Below are positions 17,108-27,587 of a stretch of 64,000 nucleotides of DNA, piece by piece; the stretch's first letter is position 1; every line of letters begins with the position of its first letter. Where the stretch lies: NCBI RefSeq assembly GCF_000972865.1, contig NZ_CP011144.1, positions 1,054,001 to 1,118,000 on the forward strand, read 5' to 3'. The notes under the pieces were generated by a model. That model saw nothing but the letters and a program-made list of their open reading frames with translations. It ran no database searches and had not been told where the DNA came from. Made by a program: the position numbers and the translations under genes. Source of the DNA: Pseudoxanthomonas suwonensis. GTDB taxonomy: Bacteria > Pseudomonadota > Gammaproteobacteria > Xanthomonadales > Xanthomonadaceae.

Positions 17108-17929
17108 TCAGGCCGCCCGCGTCACCGGCGACACGGCGGGGCGCTCCAGCAACGGCAACGATGCCAGCGTATCGCCGCGATGGCCGACCAGGCGCAGGCC
17201 GCCATCGGCATCTTCCACCAGCGCGGTCAGGCTCTCCACCCAGTCGCCGTCGTTGGCATAGACCAGGCCGTCGCGCTCGAACAGTCCGGCGCGGTGGATG
17301 TGCCCGCAGACGATGCCGTCCAGTCCGCGCCGCCGCGCATCCTCCAGCCCGGCCTGCACGAAGCGCTCGATGTAGCGCTCGGCGGCGGTGCTGCGCCGCT
17401 TGATCCAGTCGGCCAGCGACCAGTAGCGCAGGCCGAGGCGGCGCCGGGCGGCGTTGGTCAGCCGGTTGCCGGTGAGGATGCGGTAGTAGAGCCAGTCGCC
17501 GAAACGCTCCTGCAGCCCACCGAAGTGAGTGACGCCGTCGTAGTCATCGCCATGCACCACCAGCAGGCGGCGGCCGTCGGTGGTGGCGTGGATCGCGCGC
17601 CGGCGCACCTGCATCGCCGGGAGCACCAGCCCGCAGTAGCGCCGTACCGGCCGGTCGTGGTTGCCCGGCACGTAGACCAGTTCGGTGCCGCTGCGGGCCA
17701 GCGCATGCAGGGCCTCGACCACGCGCTGCTGGGCGGTGCCCCAGGTCGCGCGGCGCTGCGCCATCCACCAGAAGTCGACGATGTCGCCGACCAGGTACAG
17801 CTGCCCGCAGCGCAGGCCGCCGAGGAAGTCGGCCAGCTCGGCGGCGTGGCAGTGGCGCGAGCCGAGGTGGACGTCGGAGATGAAGACCGCGCGATGCCGG
17901 GGCGGCAGCATCGCCACGGCCGTGCTCAC
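17108..17929 (-). CDS. Metallophosphoesterase, LpxH-like (UDP-2,3-diacylglucosamine diphosphatase family)
   Basis: A 273-residue calcineurin-type phosphoesterase. The metal-binding motifs are in order: FISDVHLGSRH (D-x-H), LVGDIVDFWW (GD-x-x-D), VPGNHDRP (GNHD), LVVHGDDYDG (H-x-D) and CGHIHRAGLF (GH-x-H). This pattern is that of the LpxH/YbbF-like group, which hydrolyses UDP-diacylglucosamine in lipid A synthesis, though related enzymes act on other substrates. The GTG at 17929 is preferred because it overlaps the stop of a small upstream ORF (GTGA); an ATG at 17911 is the alternative. It converges with the receptor gene across a 32-bp gap. Confidence 0.8.
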   Translation of the reverse strand: MSTAVAMLPPRHRAVFISDVHLGSRHCHAAELADFLGGLRCGQLYLVGDIVDFWWMAQRRATWGTAQQRVVEALHALARSGTELVYVPGNHDRPVRRYCGLVLPAMQVRRRAIHATTDGRRLLVVHGDDYDGVTHFGGLQERFGDWLYYRILTGNRLTNAARRRLGLRYWSLADWIKRRSTAAERYIERFVQAGLEDARRRGLDGIVCGHIHRAGLFERDGLVYANDGDWVESLTALVEDADGGLRLVGHRGDTLASLPLLERPAVSPVTRAA

Positions 17930-18117
17930 CGGCCCGGCCCGCCGGCCGGTTCGGCGAACGCGGCGGCCGCGACCGCCGGCACGGGCAGCGGCAGCCGGCG
18001 TCCGTTCGGCGCGCCGCGCAGGCGTACCGGCGACCGCCAGTCCAGGCGGATGCGCCGGCCGGGGATCGGCGCGGGGCAGCGGCCTGGCACTGGCGGATGC
18101 TCGCAGCTGGCGGTCAT
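17926..18117 (-). CDS. Possible small protein coupled to the phosphoesterase
   Basis: A 63-residue reading frame (MTASCEHPPVPGRCPAPIPG at the start, then basic and Ala/Pro-rich) whose TGA overlaps the GTG start of the phosphoesterase. The four-base overlap is the only support. No family is recognised, composition is biased as in spurious high-GC ORFs, and the start could also be at 18162. It may be a short regulatory ORF or not a gene. Confidence 0.3.
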   Translation of the reverse strand: MTASCEHPPVPGRCPAPIPGRRIRLDWRSPVRLRGAPNGRRLPLPVPAVAAAAFAEPAGGPGR

Positions 18118-18280
18118 CAGACATCCCTCGACGGCGCTCTGCCACGCAGCCTGCGCCCGCACCGCGGCAATGCAGTGACAGCCGCGCTACCGGCGGGTGA
18201 CACCTCGCCCGTCGGCGCGCGTGGCCTTAACAACGGGTCAACCCCGGCCCTGCCACCATGCACCCCGCCCCGCTCCCGTG

Positions 18281-18286
18281 TATCAT
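18281..18286 (+). promoter_or_regulatory. Putative -10 element of metK
   Basis: TATCAT lies about 40 bp before the metK start and is the best -10 match in the 18118-18326 intergenic region. No good -35 hexamer is visible. A leader of about 35 nt would result. No SAM-responsive riboswitch is recognised there. Confidence 0.35.
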
Positions 18287-18326
18287 GCGCGGCCATCTTT
18301 TCATCCGCATACAGGGATATAGCCGC

Positions 18327-19547
18327 ATGTCCAGCTATCTCTTCACCTCCGAGTCGGTCTCCGAAGGCCACCCGGACAAGATCGCCGACCAGATCTCCGA
18401 CGCCGTCCTCGACGCCATCCTGGCCCAGGACAAGCGCGCCCGCGTAGCCTGCGAGACGCTGGTGAAGACCGGCGCGGCGATCGTGGCCGGCGAGGTCACC
18501 ACCAGTGCCTGGGTGGACATCGAGGGCCTGGCCCGCTCGGTGATCAACGAGATCGGCTACAACAACTCCGACGTCGGCTTCGACGGCCACACCTGCGCGA
18601 TCATCAACATGCTCGGCAAGCAGTCGCCGGACATCGCCGCCGGCGTGGACCGCAGGAAGCCGGAGGAACAGGGTGCCGGCGACCAGGGCCTGATGTTCGG
18701 CTACGCCTGCAACGAGGCCCCGGAATTCATGCCGGCGCCGATCTACTACTCGCACCGCCTGGTCGAGCAGCAGGCCAAGGTGCGCAAGAAGAAGAACTCG
18801 CCGCTGCCGTGGCTGCGCCCGGACGCCAAGTCGCAGGTCACCCTGCGCTACGACAACGAGCACAAGGTCGTCGGCCTGGACGCGGTGGTGCTGTCGACCC
18901 AGCACGACCCGGGCGTGAAGCAGAAGGACCTGGTCGAGGGCGTGTACGAGCACATCCTCAAGCCGGTGCTGCCGAAGAAGTGGCTGGAGTCGCTGCCGAA
19001 GAAGAAGGTGCACATCAACCCGACCGGGATCTTCGTGATCGGCGGCCCGGTGGGCGACTGCGGCCTGACCGGCCGCAAGATCATCGTCGACAGCTACGGC
19101 GGCATGGCCCGCCACGGCGGCGGCGCGTTCTCGGGCAAGGATCCGTCGAAGGTGGACCGTTCGGCCGCCTACGCCGCGCGCTACGTGGCCAAGAACATCG
19201 TCGCCGCCGGCCTGGCCGACAAGTGCGAAGTGCAGGTCTCCTACGCCATCGGCGTGGCCGAGCCGACCTCGATCTCGGTGACCACTTTCGGCACCGGCCG
19301 CATCAGCGACGACAAGATCGAGAAGCTGATCCGCAAGCACTTCGACCTGCGCCCGTACGGCATCGTCAAGATGCTCGACCTGATCCACCCGGTGTACCAG
19401 GCCACCGCCGCCTACGGCCATTTCGGCCGCAAGCCGCAGCAGGTCAGCTACACCGACGGCGCCGGCAAGAAGCAGACCGCCACCGCCTTCTCCTGGGAGA
19501 AGACCGACCGGGCCGAGGCGCTGCGGGCGGATGCGAAGCTGAAGTGA
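18327..19547 (+). CDS. metK: S-adenosylmethionine synthetase
   Basis: A 406-residue cytoplasmic enzyme making S-adenosylmethionine from methionine and ATP. It begins [20 protein letters not shown] with the ATP-binding GHPDK, then [12 protein letters not shown] (the family GAGDQG signature), [20 protein letters not shown], and the phosphate-binding [19 protein letters not shown]. The insert [18 protein letters not shown] and the length of about 400 residues fit xanthomonad MetK. The gene is followed by two hairpins and, on the opposite strand, ppc. With ahcY (26015) and metF (29248) it forms a loose cluster of activated-methyl-cycle genes. Confidence 0.96.
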   Translation: MSSYLFTSESVSEGHPDKIADQISDAVLDAILAQDKRARVACETLVKTGAAIVAGEVTTSAWVDIEGLARSVINEIGYNNSDVGFDGHTCAIINMLGKQSPDIAAGVDRRKPEEQGAGDQGLMFGYACNEAPEFMPAPIYYSHRLVEQQAKVRKKKNSPLPWLRPDAKSQVTLRYDNEHKVVGLDAVVLSTQHDPGVKQKDLVEGVYEHILKPVLPKKWLESLPKKKVHINPTGIFVIGGPVGDCGLTGRKIIVDSYGGMARHGGGAFSGKDPSKVDRSAAYAARYVAKNIVAAGLADKCEVQVSYAIGVAEPTSISVTTFGTGRISDDKIEKLIRKHFDLRPYGIVKMLDLIHPVYQATAAYGHFGRKPQQVSYTDGAGKKQTATAFSWEKTDRAEALRADAKLK

Positions 19548-19554
19548 CGGCCTG

Positions 19555-19582
19555 GCGCGCCCGCGCAACGCGCGGGCGCCTT
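19555..19582 (+). terminator. Hairpin immediately after metK
   Basis: GGCGCGCCCGCG / CGCGCGGGCGCC with a short loop lies within 10-35 bp of the metK stop and is followed by only a short T-run (CTTTG). It is a possible weak intrinsic terminator. The remainder of 19583-19657 holds a second short palindrome-like stretch and no gene. Confidence 0.5.
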
Positions 19583-19657
19583 TGCCAAGCAGTCATCCCC
19601 GCGGAGGCGGGAAGCGCTTTACAGCAGCCGGATGGCTGATCATCCAGTGACTTCAGG

Positions 19658-19688
19658 ACGGGCCGCGCAAGCGGCCCGTCTGCTTTTT
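19658..19688. terminator. Intrinsic terminator between metK and ppc
   Basis: ACGGGCCGC-GCAA-GCGGCCCGT followed by CTGCTTTTT. A strong GC stem and a T-run read in the metK direction. It separates metK from the convergent ppc gene. Confidence 0.75.
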
Positions 19689-19727
19689 GGCCCCACGCCG
19701 GAGTAAAACCCGCCACCCGACCGCCCT

Positions 19728-19825
19728 TGTAGGAGCTGACTTCAGTCGGCGACTCGACGCCCTCGGCACAGGCGACGCCTCCATGATCCCGACGCCCGTG
19801 TCGCCGACTGAAGTCAGCTCCTACA
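19728..19825. repeat. GTAG-type palindromic REP element
   Basis: A 98-bp element with arms TGTAGGAGCTGACTTCAGTC and the matching GACTGAAGTCAGCTCCTACA, enclosing a GACGCC...GGCGAC-rich middle. It is the same sequence family as the arrays at 32065 and 54524. It resembles the GTAG (SMAG/REP) elements of Stenotrophomonas that RAYT transposases mobilise. No RAYT gene is in the window. Confidence 0.8.
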
Positions 19826-19862
19826 GAAAACCGTCATAGCCAAGGCACGCGATTGCCCGCAC

Positions 19863-22607
19863 TCACCCCGTGTTCTGCACACCCTGCGACACGCCGTTGA
19901 CGCTGGCCACCAGCGCGCGCAGCAGCGCCTCGTCCTCGCGCCCGCTGGCGCGCCAGCGCTCGAGCAGGTCGGCCTGCAGCACGCTGATCGGGTCCACGTA
20001 CGGGTTGCGCAGGCGGATCGACAGCGCCAGGCGCTGGTCGTGCTGCAGCAGGAACTCGTTGCCGTTCAGGCGCAGCACCCACTCGCGCGTCAGCGCATGC
20101 TCGGCCTCGATCCGCGGGAAGAACTCGCCGTGCAGTTCCTGGCCGGCCAGCCGCGAGAACATCCCGGCGATGCCCATGTCGCCCTTGGCCAGGACCATCG
20201 ATACGTCGTCGAGCAGGGTCTTGAAGAACGGCCAGTCGCGGCCCATCTCGCGCAGCGCGTCCTCGCCGTATTCGTCCACCGCCGCCTGCAGGCCGCTGCC
20301 GACGCCGTACCAGCCCGGCACCACCGCACGCGCCTGGCTCCAGGCGAACACCCACGGGATCGCGCGCAGGTTGGACAGCGCCGCATCCTGGCCCAGCCGC
20401 CGCGACGGCCGCGAGCCCAAGGTCATGCGCTCGATCACGTCGATCGGCGTGGCACTGCGGAAGTAGTCCATGAACCGCGGCGCGCCGACCAGGCCGCGGT
20501 AGGCGCGGCTGCTGGCCTCGGACACGGTCGCCATCACCTCGCGCCACCGTTCCTCGCGTGGCTCGGCCTCGCGCGGGCGGATGCTCGACACCAGCACCGC
20601 GCCGGTGGCCTGCTCCAGCGAACGCAGCGCCAGCGCGCGGATGCCGAACTTGCGGTGGATCGCCTCGCCCTGCTCGGTCACGCGCAGGCGGCCGTCGACG
20701 CTGCCGCGCGGCGAGGCGTCGACCGCGCGGGTGGTCTTGCTGCCGCCGCGGCTGAGCGAACCGCCGCGGCCATGGAAGAAGGTCAGCCGGATGCCCAGTT
20801 CCTCGGCCGCCTGCATCAGCTCGACCTGGGCCCGCTGCAGGCCCCAGCGCGAGGCGGCGATGCCGCCGTCCTTGCCGCTGTCCGAATAGCCCAGCATCAC
20901 CATCTGCACGTTGCCGCGCGCGGCCAGGTGCTGGCGGTAGACCGGGTCGGCGAACAGGTCGCGCAGCGTGTCCGGGCCGTGGCGCAGGTCTTCCACGGTC
21001 TCGAACAGTGGAGCGATGTCCAGCGGGACGTGCCCCTTCGAAGCCGGCCCCTTCGCGGCCGGGTCGTCGGTTTCGACCAGGCCGCCGCGACGGGCCAGCG
21101 CCAGCACGGCCAGCACGTCGGCGCGGCTGCGCGCCATGGAGATGATGTAGGCGCCGAGCGCGTCGGTGCCGTGGCGGCGGCGGGCGTCGCCGAGCGCGGA
21201 GAACACCGCGTCCAGGCGCGGGTTGCCCGCTTCTTCGGTCCGCTCCAGCACCCGCTCGCCGCTGGCGTACGGGCCGAGCACGCGGGCCTGCTCGACCGGA
21301 TCGCGCGATTCCCACTGCTCGTCGCCCAGCGCGGCGGCCACCGCGCGCGCGTGCACGCTCGACTCCTGGCGCACGTCCAGCCGCGCCAGGTGGAAGCCGA
21401 AGGTGCGCAGCCGCCACACCAGCCGCCGCACCGAGAACCAGCCGGCGTGCACGCCGCGGTGGTGTTCGAGGCTTTGCCGGATCAGGTCGACGTCGGCGGC
21501 GAATTCCTGCGGCGAGGCGTAGCCCTCGGCGCGGTCCTCCAGCGTGGCCCGCAGGCGGGCGCCCATCAGGTCGATCAGCAGCCGGTACGGCATGTCGGCG
21601 TGGCGCGGCCGCGCCTGCGCCGCGGCGGCCGGCAGCAGCGTCCGGTAGCGTTCCACCTGTGCCAGCACCTCCGGGTCGACCTCGACCACGCCGGTCGATT
21701 GGGTCAGCACCTGGGTCAGCTGCTGCAACTCGGTCAGGTACTTGCCGAGGATCGCCCGCCGCTGCGCGTCGAGCGTGCTGCGGATGGTGTGCGCGTCGAC
21801 GTTCGGGTTGCCGTCCATGTCGCCGCCGACCCAGGTGCCGAAGCGCAGCAGCCGCGGCAGCTCGGTGGCGATGCCGAAGCTCTCGCCGATGGCGTGCTCC
21901 AGGGTCTCGTAGAACACCGGCATCACCCGGTACAGGACCTCCGTCAGGTAGAAGCCGACGTGCTCGCGCTCGTCCTCCACGCCCGGGCGCACCGGCGAGG
22001 AATCGGCGGTCTGCCAGGCCGAGGTCAGTGCCATGCGGAAACGGGCGATGTCGGCGGCGCGCTCGCCGGGCGTACGCCCGCCGTCGAGGTCGTCGACCAG
22101 CGCGGCGACCATGATCTGTTCCTTCTCCAGCAGCGCGCGGCGCACCGCCTCGGTCGGGTGCGCGGTGAACACCGGCTCGATGTCGATCCGCTCCAGCCAG
22201 TCGAGCAGCTCCCCGGGCGACACGCCCTTGTCCTTCAGCCGGCCCAGCGCTTCATGCAGGCTCTCCGGCTGCGGCTTGCCGGTCTCGGCGCGCTGGTAGT
22301 CGCGGCGGCGGCGGATGCGGTGCACGCGCTCGGCGATGTTAACCACCTGGAAATAGGTGCTGAAAGCACGCACCAGCGACTCGGCGTGGGCCGGCTCCAG
22401 CCCGTCCAGCAGATCCGACAGCGATTCCATCGAGCCGCCGTTCTGGCGCCGCGCGATCGCGGTGGTGCGCACCCGCTCCACCTCCTCGAGGAAGGCCGGC
22501 GAGACCTGCTCGGCGAGCACGTCGCCGACCAGCGCGCCGAGGCGGCGCACGTCGTCGCGCAGCGGAAGGTCCGGTGGAGCGAATTCGAGGTTGCGGGGGG
22601 CATTCAT
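19863..22607 (-). CDS. ppc: Phosphoenolpyruvate carboxylase
   Basis: A 914-residue cytoplasmic enzyme that carboxylates phosphoenolpyruvate to oxaloacetate, refilling the TCA cycle. The catalytic signatures are intact: [12 protein letters not shown] (catalytic His) near residue 145, [19 protein letters not shown] near 560, and [13 protein letters not shown] near 600. [10 protein letters not shown] and the C-terminal QGVQNTG (the conserved end of bacterial PEPC) are present. The ATG at 22607 gives [15 protein letters not shown] and normal length; the frame continues 183 codons upstream through unrelated intergenic sequence and a REP element. It converges with metK. Confidence 0.96.
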   Translation of the reverse strand: MNAPRNLEFAPPDLPLRDDVRRLGALVGDVLAEQVSPAFLEEVERVRTTAIARRQNGGSMESLSDLLDGLEPAHAESLVRAFSTYFQVVNIAERVHRIRRRRDYQRAETGKPQPESLHEALGRLKDKGVSPGELLDWLERIDIEPVFTAHPTEAVRRALLEKEQIMVAALVDDLDGGRTPGERAADIARFRMALTSAWQTADSSPVRPGVEDEREHVGFYLTEVLYRVMPVFYETLEHAIGESFGIATELPRLLRFGTWVGGDMDGNPNVDAHTIRSTLDAQRRAILGKYLTELQQLTQVLTQSTGVVEVDPEVLAQVERYRTLLPAAAAQARPRHADMPYRLLIDLMGARLRATLEDRAEGYASPQEFAADVDLIRQSLEHHRGVHAGWFSVRRLVWRLRTFGFHLARLDVRQESSVHARAVAAALGDEQWESRDPVEQARVLGPYASGERVLERTEEAGNPRLDAVFSALGDARRRHGTDALGAYIISMARSRADVLAVLALARRGGLVETDDPAAKGPASKGHVPLDIAPLFETVEDLRHGPDTLRDLFADPVYRQHLAARGNVQMVMLGYSDSGKDGGIAASRWGLQRAQVELMQAAEELGIRLTFFHGRGGSLSRGGSKTTRAVDASPRGSVDGRLRVTEQGEAIHRKFGIRALALRSLEQATGAVLVSSIRPREAEPREERWREVMATVSEASSRAYRGLVGAPRFMDYFRSATPIDVIERMTLGSRPSRRLGQDAALSNLRAIPWVFAWSQARAVVPGWYGVGSGLQAAVDEYGEDALREMGRDWPFFKTLLDDVSMVLAKGDMGIAGMFSRLAGQELHGEFFPRIEAEHALTREWVLRLNGNEFLLQHDQRLALSIRLRNPYVDPISVLQADLLERWRASGREDEALLRALVASVNGVSQGVQNTG

Positions 22608-22756
22608 CGACGCGCGCGGGTCCAGGTCGGTGGGCAGGCGAACGTTGGAGCTTAGCCGCGTCTTGTGCGATGCGGCAAAAGTTTCAGGAGTATCGAACGA
22701 CGTGATGCTGCCGAAGCGCCGGGCTTTTTTCGCAGGCGCAGCCACGCCAGGCTCTC

Positions 22757-22851
22757 TGCAGGAGCCCGGCTTGCTGGCGACACGGGCGTCGGAAACACGA
22801 AGGCGTCGCCTGGGCCAACGGCGTCGTGTCGCGGTCATGCCCGCTCCTACA
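22757..22851. repeat. GTAG-type REP element upstream of ppc
   Basis: A variant of the repeat: TGCAGGAGCCCGGCTTGCTG on the left and CATGCCCGCTCCTACA on the right, enclosing the shared GGCGACACGGGCGTCGG...GGCGTCGCC core. It sits in the 545-bp region 22608-23152, which has no gene. Confidence 0.75.
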
Positions 22852-22910
22852 AGAGCCGTACGCTGGTCGTCCTGTGAACGGAGCCACGACCTGGAAGCGC
22901 CCGAAGACGT

Positions 22911-23009
22911 GGCAGGCCGGGTGTGTTGCGGCAGCGGCCAGGGATGGCCGCGTCGGCGAGTCGGCACACGGATGTGCCGCCGAGACGACCGCAACACACC
23001 CGGCCTGCC
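22911..23009. repeat. Long perfect inverted repeat (21-bp arms)
   Basis: 22911-22931 (begins GGCAGGCCGGGTGTGTTGCG) is repeated in exact inverse at 22989-23009. The 57 bp between contain a nested palindrome, CGGCACA-CGGA-TGTGCCG. There is no T-tract, so a simple terminator is unlikely. It lies between the divergently oriented upstream end of ppc and the 3' end of the S9 peptidase. Function unknown. Confidence 0.75.
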
Positions 23010-23152
23010 GCGGCTCAGCCCGAAGCCGACCACGCCAATCGCTCTTGCCGTTGCCGTTGCCATCAGGGCGCGGCCCTGTCCCCTCGGATCGGCGAAGAAC
23101 CACAACACACGGCCACGGAAACCCGGCGCCCCGAAGGGCGCCGGGCACGGCC

Positions 23153-25711
23153 TCAATTCGCGGCCTGCGCGCGCTCCGGTGCGGCGCCGCGCACGTGCTG
23201 CTGCAGCCAGTCGTCGGTCTCCGCCAGCATGTGCAGGATCGACTCGCGGGCGCGGTAGCCGTGCGACTCGTTGGGCAGCATCACCAGCCGCGCGTTGCCG
23301 CCCAGGCCCTTGACCGCCGCGAACATGCGCTCGCTCTGGATCGGGAAGGTGCCGGAGTTGTTGTCCTGCTCGCCGTGGATCAGCAGCAGCGCGTCCTGGA
23401 TCCGGTCGGCGTAGTTGAACGGCGACATCGCCAGGTAGGTCTCCTGCGCCTGCCAGAAGTTGCGCTCCTCGGACTGGAAGCCGAACGGGGTCAGGGTGCG
23501 GTTGTAGGCGCCGCTGCGGGCGATGCCGGCCTTGAACAGGCGGGTGTGGGCCAGCAGGTTGGCGGTCATGAACGCGCCGTAGGAATGGCCGCCGACCGCG
23601 ACCCGCTGCGGGTCGCCGACGCCACGCCGGGCCAGTTCGTCCACTGCCGCCTGCGCACTGGCGCCGAGCTGGGCGATGTAGCTGTCGTTCGGCTCGGCGT
23701 CGCCCTCGCCCACGATCGGCATCGACGGATCATCGAGCACGGCGAAGCCGCGGGCCAGGAACGGCAACGGCCCCCAGTAGCTGATCCGGTTGAAGCGGTA
23801 CGGCGAGTCGGTGACCTGGCTGGCCGCCTGCGCCGACTTGAACTCCTGCGGGTAGGCCCACATCAGCACCGGCAGCGGGCCGTCGCGCCCGGCGTCGTAG
23901 CCGGCCGGCAGGTACAGCGTGCCGGTCAGCTCCACGCCGTCGGCGCGCTTGTAGCGGATCTGCTCCTTGCCCACGTCGCGCAGCTGCGGGGTGGGATGCG
24001 GGAAGCGGGTCAGCGCGCGCAGCGGCTCGGCCGCGGCGGCGTCGCGCAGGTAATAGTTGGCCGGCTCGGTCGGTGACTCGCGGGTGGTCAGCAGGCGCCG
24101 GCCGCTGTCGTCCAGCAGCGCCTGCGGCGCCTCGTAGTACGGCGCCTGCGAGTGGAACAGGCGCTCGGCCTGGCCGGTGGCCAGGTCGTAGCGGTCGACG
24201 AACGGACGGTCGCCCTCGGGCGAGGCACCCTCGCCGATCAGGAACAGGCTGCCGCCGTCGGCGCTGGTGAGCAGGCGCTGGCGGCCGGCCGCGTCGCTCA
24301 CGGTGACCGGGGTGCCGGGATCGGCGTAGCGGTCCTCGAACGAACGCTCGACCAGCAGCTGCGGCGCCTGCGCCGGCTGGTCCGGGCGGATGCGCCAGGT
24401 CCGGGTCTGGCGCGTCTTCCACCAGTACTCGTCCAGCAGCGCCAGGTCGCCTCGGCCCCAGGTGACGCCGCGGTAGCGCGAACCCAGCTCGGCCAGCTTC
24501 GCCGGCGCGGCGGAGAACGGCGCGGCCTGCAGGAACACCACGTCGCGCACCACCGTCTCGCGCGCCGGGTCGCCGCCGTCCTGGGCCTCGGCCCAGACCA
24601 GGGTGGCGGGCGCGTCGCTGCGCCAGGAAACCGAACGCACTCCGGTCGGCACCGCATCGTTACCGGTCGGCAGGCCTTCCACCAGCGGCAACCGGGCGAT
24701 GGTATGCGCGACCCGTCCGGAAGCAGCGTCGAGCACCTCGATCACCCGCGGGAAGCGCGACAGCGGCGCCAGGTACGAGAACGGACGCTCGACCCGCTGC
24801 GCCAGCACGTAGCGGCCGTCCGGCGACGGCGAAGTCGCCGTGTACAGCGCCGGCGCGCCGAAGCGCACAACCTTGCCCTGCAGGTCGACCCGCGCCGGCT
24901 GCGACACCAGGTAGTGCTCCAGGGTCAGCGCGTCGTTCTCGTTGCGCAGCAGGTCCTGGAAGGTGCGCACCGAACGCACGCCGGCACCGGCTTCGGTCTG
25001 CTGCACGCTGGGACCGGTCGGCACCGCGTCCGGCGGCGGCAGCGGGCCCGGGTTGGCGGCCTGCAGGCGCACCAGCAGGCCACGGCTGTCGGGCAGCCAG
25101 CCGTAGCCGCCACCGGCGATGGTGTTGAGTTGGGCGACCAGGCGCCGTGCGCTTCCGGCGGCCACGTCGACCAGCCACAACTCGTTGGCGCCGCTGGCGC
25201 GATCGATGCGGTTGAACGCCAGCCAGCGCTGGTCGGGCGACCAGCTGGCGCCGGCCAGGCCGAGCGGCTGCGGCAGCCCGGCGATGCGCCGTTCGGCGCC
25301 GCTGGCCACGTCCATCAGCCACAGGTCGCTGCCGAACACGAACTGGCTGGGCGCGTGCACGCGCGGGTGGAAGCGCAGGCCGGCCAGCTTCAGCTCGGGC
25401 TGGGCGACCACGTCGATCCCGGGCAGGTCCGGCATCTGCACCAGCGCGGCCAGGTCGCGGCGCGGCGACAGGGTCAGCTGCGGCGCGCGCGGCGCGTCGA
25501 CGATCGCGCGCAGTTCCGGCACCGGCTCGCGGTAGCTGGCGGCGCCCGCTGCGGCCTGGGCAGCGGCGGCCTGCGGCCACCCGGCCCAGGCCAGCGCGGC
25601 GCAGGCCAGCAGCGGCAGCGTGGTCCAGGCGCCGGGACGCGGACGACGGTGGCGTTGCGGGTGCCGGACGTGGCGGCCGGCAGCGGCGGGCATCGGTACG
25701 GATACGTGCAT
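23153..25711 (-). CDS. Exported S9 family serine peptidase (prolyl oligopeptidase fold)
   Basis: An 852-residue peptidase. An unusually long, His/Arg-rich N-region precedes a hydrophobic signal segment ([20 protein letters not shown]). Residues about 60-600 form a beta-propeller with blades such as [14 protein letters not shown] and [14 protein letters not shown]. The C-terminal alpha/beta-hydrolase domain carries the nucleophile in GGHSYGAFM, the Asp in HGEQDNNSG and the His in ESHGYRAR. The motif set is close to glutamyl-endopeptidase-like S9D members. It is probably periplasmic or secreted and degrades peptides. The ATG at 25711 has GGGGAAG upstream; an internal ATG six codons later is possible. 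It is divergent from ahcY. Confidence 0.9.
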   Translation of the reverse strand: MHVSVPMPAAAGRHVRHPQRHRRPRPGAWTTLPLLACAALAWAGWPQAAAAQAAAGAASYREPVPELRAIVDAPRAPQLTLSPRRDLAALVQMPDLPGIDVVAQPELKLAGLRFHPRVHAPSQFVFGSDLWLMDVASGAERRIAGLPQPLGLAGASWSPDQRWLAFNRIDRASGANELWLVDVAAGSARRLVAQLNTIAGGGYGWLPDSRGLLVRLQAANPGPLPPPDAVPTGPSVQQTEAGAGVRSVRTFQDLLRNENDALTLEHYLVSQPARVDLQGKVVRFGAPALYTATSPSPDGRYVLAQRVERPFSYLAPLSRFPRVIEVLDAASGRVAHTIARLPLVEGLPTGNDAVPTGVRSVSWRSDAPATLVWAEAQDGGDPARETVVRDVVFLQAAPFSAAPAKLAELGSRYRGVTWGRGDLALLDEYWWKTRQTRTWRIRPDQPAQAPQLLVERSFEDRYADPGTPVTVSDAAGRQRLLTSADGGSLFLIGEGASPEGDRPFVDRYDLATGQAERLFHSQAPYYEAPQALLDDSGRRLLTTRESPTEPANYYLRDAAAAEPLRALTRFPHPTPQLRDVGKEQIRYKRADGVELTGTLYLPAGYDAGRDGPLPVLMWAYPQEFKSAQAASQVTDSPYRFNRISYWGPLPFLARGFAVLDDPSMPIVGEGDAEPNDSYIAQLGASAQAAVDELARRGVGDPQRVAVGGHSYGAFMTANLLAHTRLFKAGIARSGAYNRTLTPFGFQSEERNFWQAQETYLAMSPFNYADRIQDALLLIHGEQDNNSGTFPIQSERMFAAVKGLGGNARLVMLPNESHGYRARESILHMLAETDDWLQQHVRGAAPERAQAAN

Positions 25712-25808
25712 TGTCGGTTTCTTCCCCGGAGGCGACCTGTCTGGATACCACGTCCCGCCGGCGACCGACCCGTGACGAAAGTCCCGCCGGCAGCGACGCC
25801 GGACCCGA

Positions 25809-25840
25809 TTCATCCTTTGATCCGGATGACCCGATATAAT
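25809..25840 (+). promoter_or_regulatory. Putative ahcY promoter
   Basis: TATAAT at 25835-25840 is a perfect -10 hexamer in GC-rich DNA. The -35 is poorer: TTCATC at 25809-25814 is 20 bp away. Transcription would begin just before the riboswitch. Confidence 0.6.
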
Positions 25841-25846
25841 GCGCGA

Positions 25847-25975
25847 CGCCCGCCGAGGGGCGCTGCGACCGTGGACCGGGCGGGACTTCCGCCGGAACCC
25901 GCACCGAGGTGCGGAGCTTTCCGATCCACGGCCAGGCTCGGCATGGCACACCCTAGCGACAACGGCGCCCGGCGA
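25847..25975 (+). ncRNA. SAH riboswitch (S-adenosylhomocysteine) in the ahcY leader
   Basis: The conserved blocks of this proteobacterial riboswitch are visible in order: CGCCGAGGGGCGCTGCGACC at 25851-25870, GGCCAGGCTCGGCA near 25931-25944, and GACAACGGCGCCC near 25958-25970, where GGGCGC and GGCGCCC can pair. It lies directly downstream of a TATAAT box and 40 bp before ahcY. Riboswitches of this class turn on SAH hydrolase when its toxic substrate accumulates. Boundaries are approximate. Confidence 0.88.
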
Positions 25976-26014
25976 AAGCGAGACCCCGTCTCGCCATTGA
26001 CCCGGAGCACACGC

Positions 26015-27460
26015 ATGAACGCCGTAGCCAAGACCCTGACGTCCACTCCTGGCGACTACAAGGTCGCCGACATCTCCCTGGCCGACTGGGGCCGCAAGGA
26101 GATCGACATCGCCGAGCACGAGATGCCCGGCCTGATGTCCATCCGCCGCAAGTACGCCGCCGCGCAACCGCTCAATGGCGTGCGCGTGACCGGCTCGCTG
26201 CACATGACCATCCAGACCGCGGTGCTGATCGAGACCCTGAAGGACGTCGGCGCCGACGTGCGCTGGGCCTCGTGCAACATCTTCTCGACCCAGGACCACG
26301 CCGCCGCCGCGATCGCCGCCACCGGCACCCCGGTGTTCGCCTGGAAGGGCGAGACCCTGGAGGAGTACTGGGACTGCACCCTGGACGCGCTGACCTTCAC
26401 CCTGGCCGACGGCACCCTGACCGGCCCGGAGCTGGTGGTGGACGACGGCGGCGACGTGACCCTGCTGATCCACAAGGGCTACGAGCTGGAGAACGGCAGC
26501 GACTGGGTGAACACCGCCTCGGGCAGCCACGAGGAGCAGGTGATCAAGAACCTGCTCAAGCGCGTGGCCAAGGAGCGCCCGGGCTACTGGGCCCGCGTGG
26601 TCGCCGACTGGCGCGGCGTGTCCGAGGAGACCACCACCGGCGTGCACCGCCTGTACCAGCTGGCCGAGGCCGGCACCCTGCTGGTCCCGGCGATCAACGT
26701 CAACGACTCGGTGACCAAGTCCAAGTTCGACAACCTGTACGGCTGCCGCGAGTCGCTGGCCGACGGCCTCAAGCGCGCGATGGACGTGATGCTGGCCGGC
26801 AAGGTCGCCGTGGTCTGCGGCTACGGCGACGTGGGCAAGGGCTCGGCGCACTCGCTGCGCGCTTACGGCGCCCGCGTGGTGGTCACCGAGATCGATCCGA
26901 TCTGCGCGCTGCAGGCGGCGATGGAGGGCTTCGAGGTCGCCCCCATCGAGGACACCCTGGGCCGGGGCGACATCTACGTCACCACCACCGGCAACAAGGA
27001 CATCATCACCCTTGAGCACATGAAGGCGATGAAGGACCAGGCCATCGTCTGCAACATCGGCCACTTCGACAACGAGATCCAGGTCGATGCGCTGTACGCC
27101 TCCGGCGCGGTGAAGACCAACATCAAGCCGCAGGTGGACAAGTTCACCTTCGCCAATGGCAACAGCATCTTCCTGCTGGCCGAGGGCCGGCTGGTGAACC
27201 TAGGCTGCGCCACCGGCCACCCCAGCTTCGTGATGTCCAACTCGTTCTCGAACCAGACCCTGGCCCAGATCGACCTGTGGGCGAACAAGGACGCGTACGA
27301 GAAGACCGTGTACCGCCTGCCGAAGAAGCTGGACGAGGAAGTGGCGCGCCTGCACCTGGAGAAGATCGGGGTCAAGCTGACCAGGCTGACGCAGGAACAG
27401 GCCGACTACCTCGGCGTGCCGGTGGACGGCCCGTACAAGCCGGAGCACTACCGCTACTGA
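26015..27460 (+). CDS. ahcY: S-adenosylhomocysteine hydrolase
   Basis: A 481-residue cytoplasmic NAD-dependent enzyme that splits S-adenosylhomocysteine into adenosine and homocysteine, removing the inhibitor of methyltransferases. Signatures: [44 protein letters not shown] (catalytic Lys/Asp), the NAD-binding [13 protein letters not shown], and the C-terminal PYKPEHYRY that closes over the cofactor of the partner subunit. The start at 26015 has CGGAG upstream and gives the usual N-terminus. It is controlled by the SAH riboswitch in its leader and ended by a strong hairpin. Confidence 0.97.
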   Translation: MNAVAKTLTSTPGDYKVADISLADWGRKEIDIAEHEMPGLMSIRRKYAAAQPLNGVRVTGSLHMTIQTAVLIETLKDVGADVRWASCNIFSTQDHAAAAIAATGTPVFAWKGETLEEYWDCTLDALTFTLADGTLTGPELVVDDGGDVTLLIHKGYELENGSDWVNTASGSHEEQVIKNLLKRVAKERPGYWARVVADWRGVSEETTTGVHRLYQLAEAGTLLVPAINVNDSVTKSKFDNLYGCRESLADGLKRAMDVMLAGKVAVVCGYGDVGKGSAHSLRAYGARVVVTEIDPICALQAAMEGFEVAPIEDTLGRGDIYVTTTGNKDIITLEHMKAMKDQAIVCNIGHFDNEIQVDALYASGAVKTNIKPQVDKFTFANGNSIFLLAEGRLVNLGCATGHPSFVMSNSFSNQTLAQIDLWANKDAYEKTVYRLPKKLDEEVARLHLEKIGVKLTRLTQEQADYLGVPVDGPYKPEHYRY

Positions 27461-27486
27461 GCGGTTCCGGCATCGAAGCGGGAAAC

Positions 27487-27520
27487 GGAACGGGCGCCGA
27501 AGGGCGCCCGTTCCTGTTCC
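27487..27520 (+). terminator. Hairpin terminator after ahcY
   Basis: A perfect 12-bp stem (GGAACGGGCGCC / GGCGCCCGTTCC) with loop GAAG begins 27 bp after the ahcY stop; TGTTCC follows. The U-tract is weak, but position and stem strength fit transcription termination. Confidence 0.65.
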
Positions 27521-27587
27521 GGCCGGCAGATGCGGGAGGCGGCTGGTTGTCGCGTGCCGCGGATTTCCGCCGACGGCCGGGTGCCGC

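Noticed and set aside
18118..18326. SAM-responsive riboswitch before metK
   Set aside because: None of the conserved blocks of known SAM riboswitch classes could be recognised, and the likely leader is only about 35 nt.
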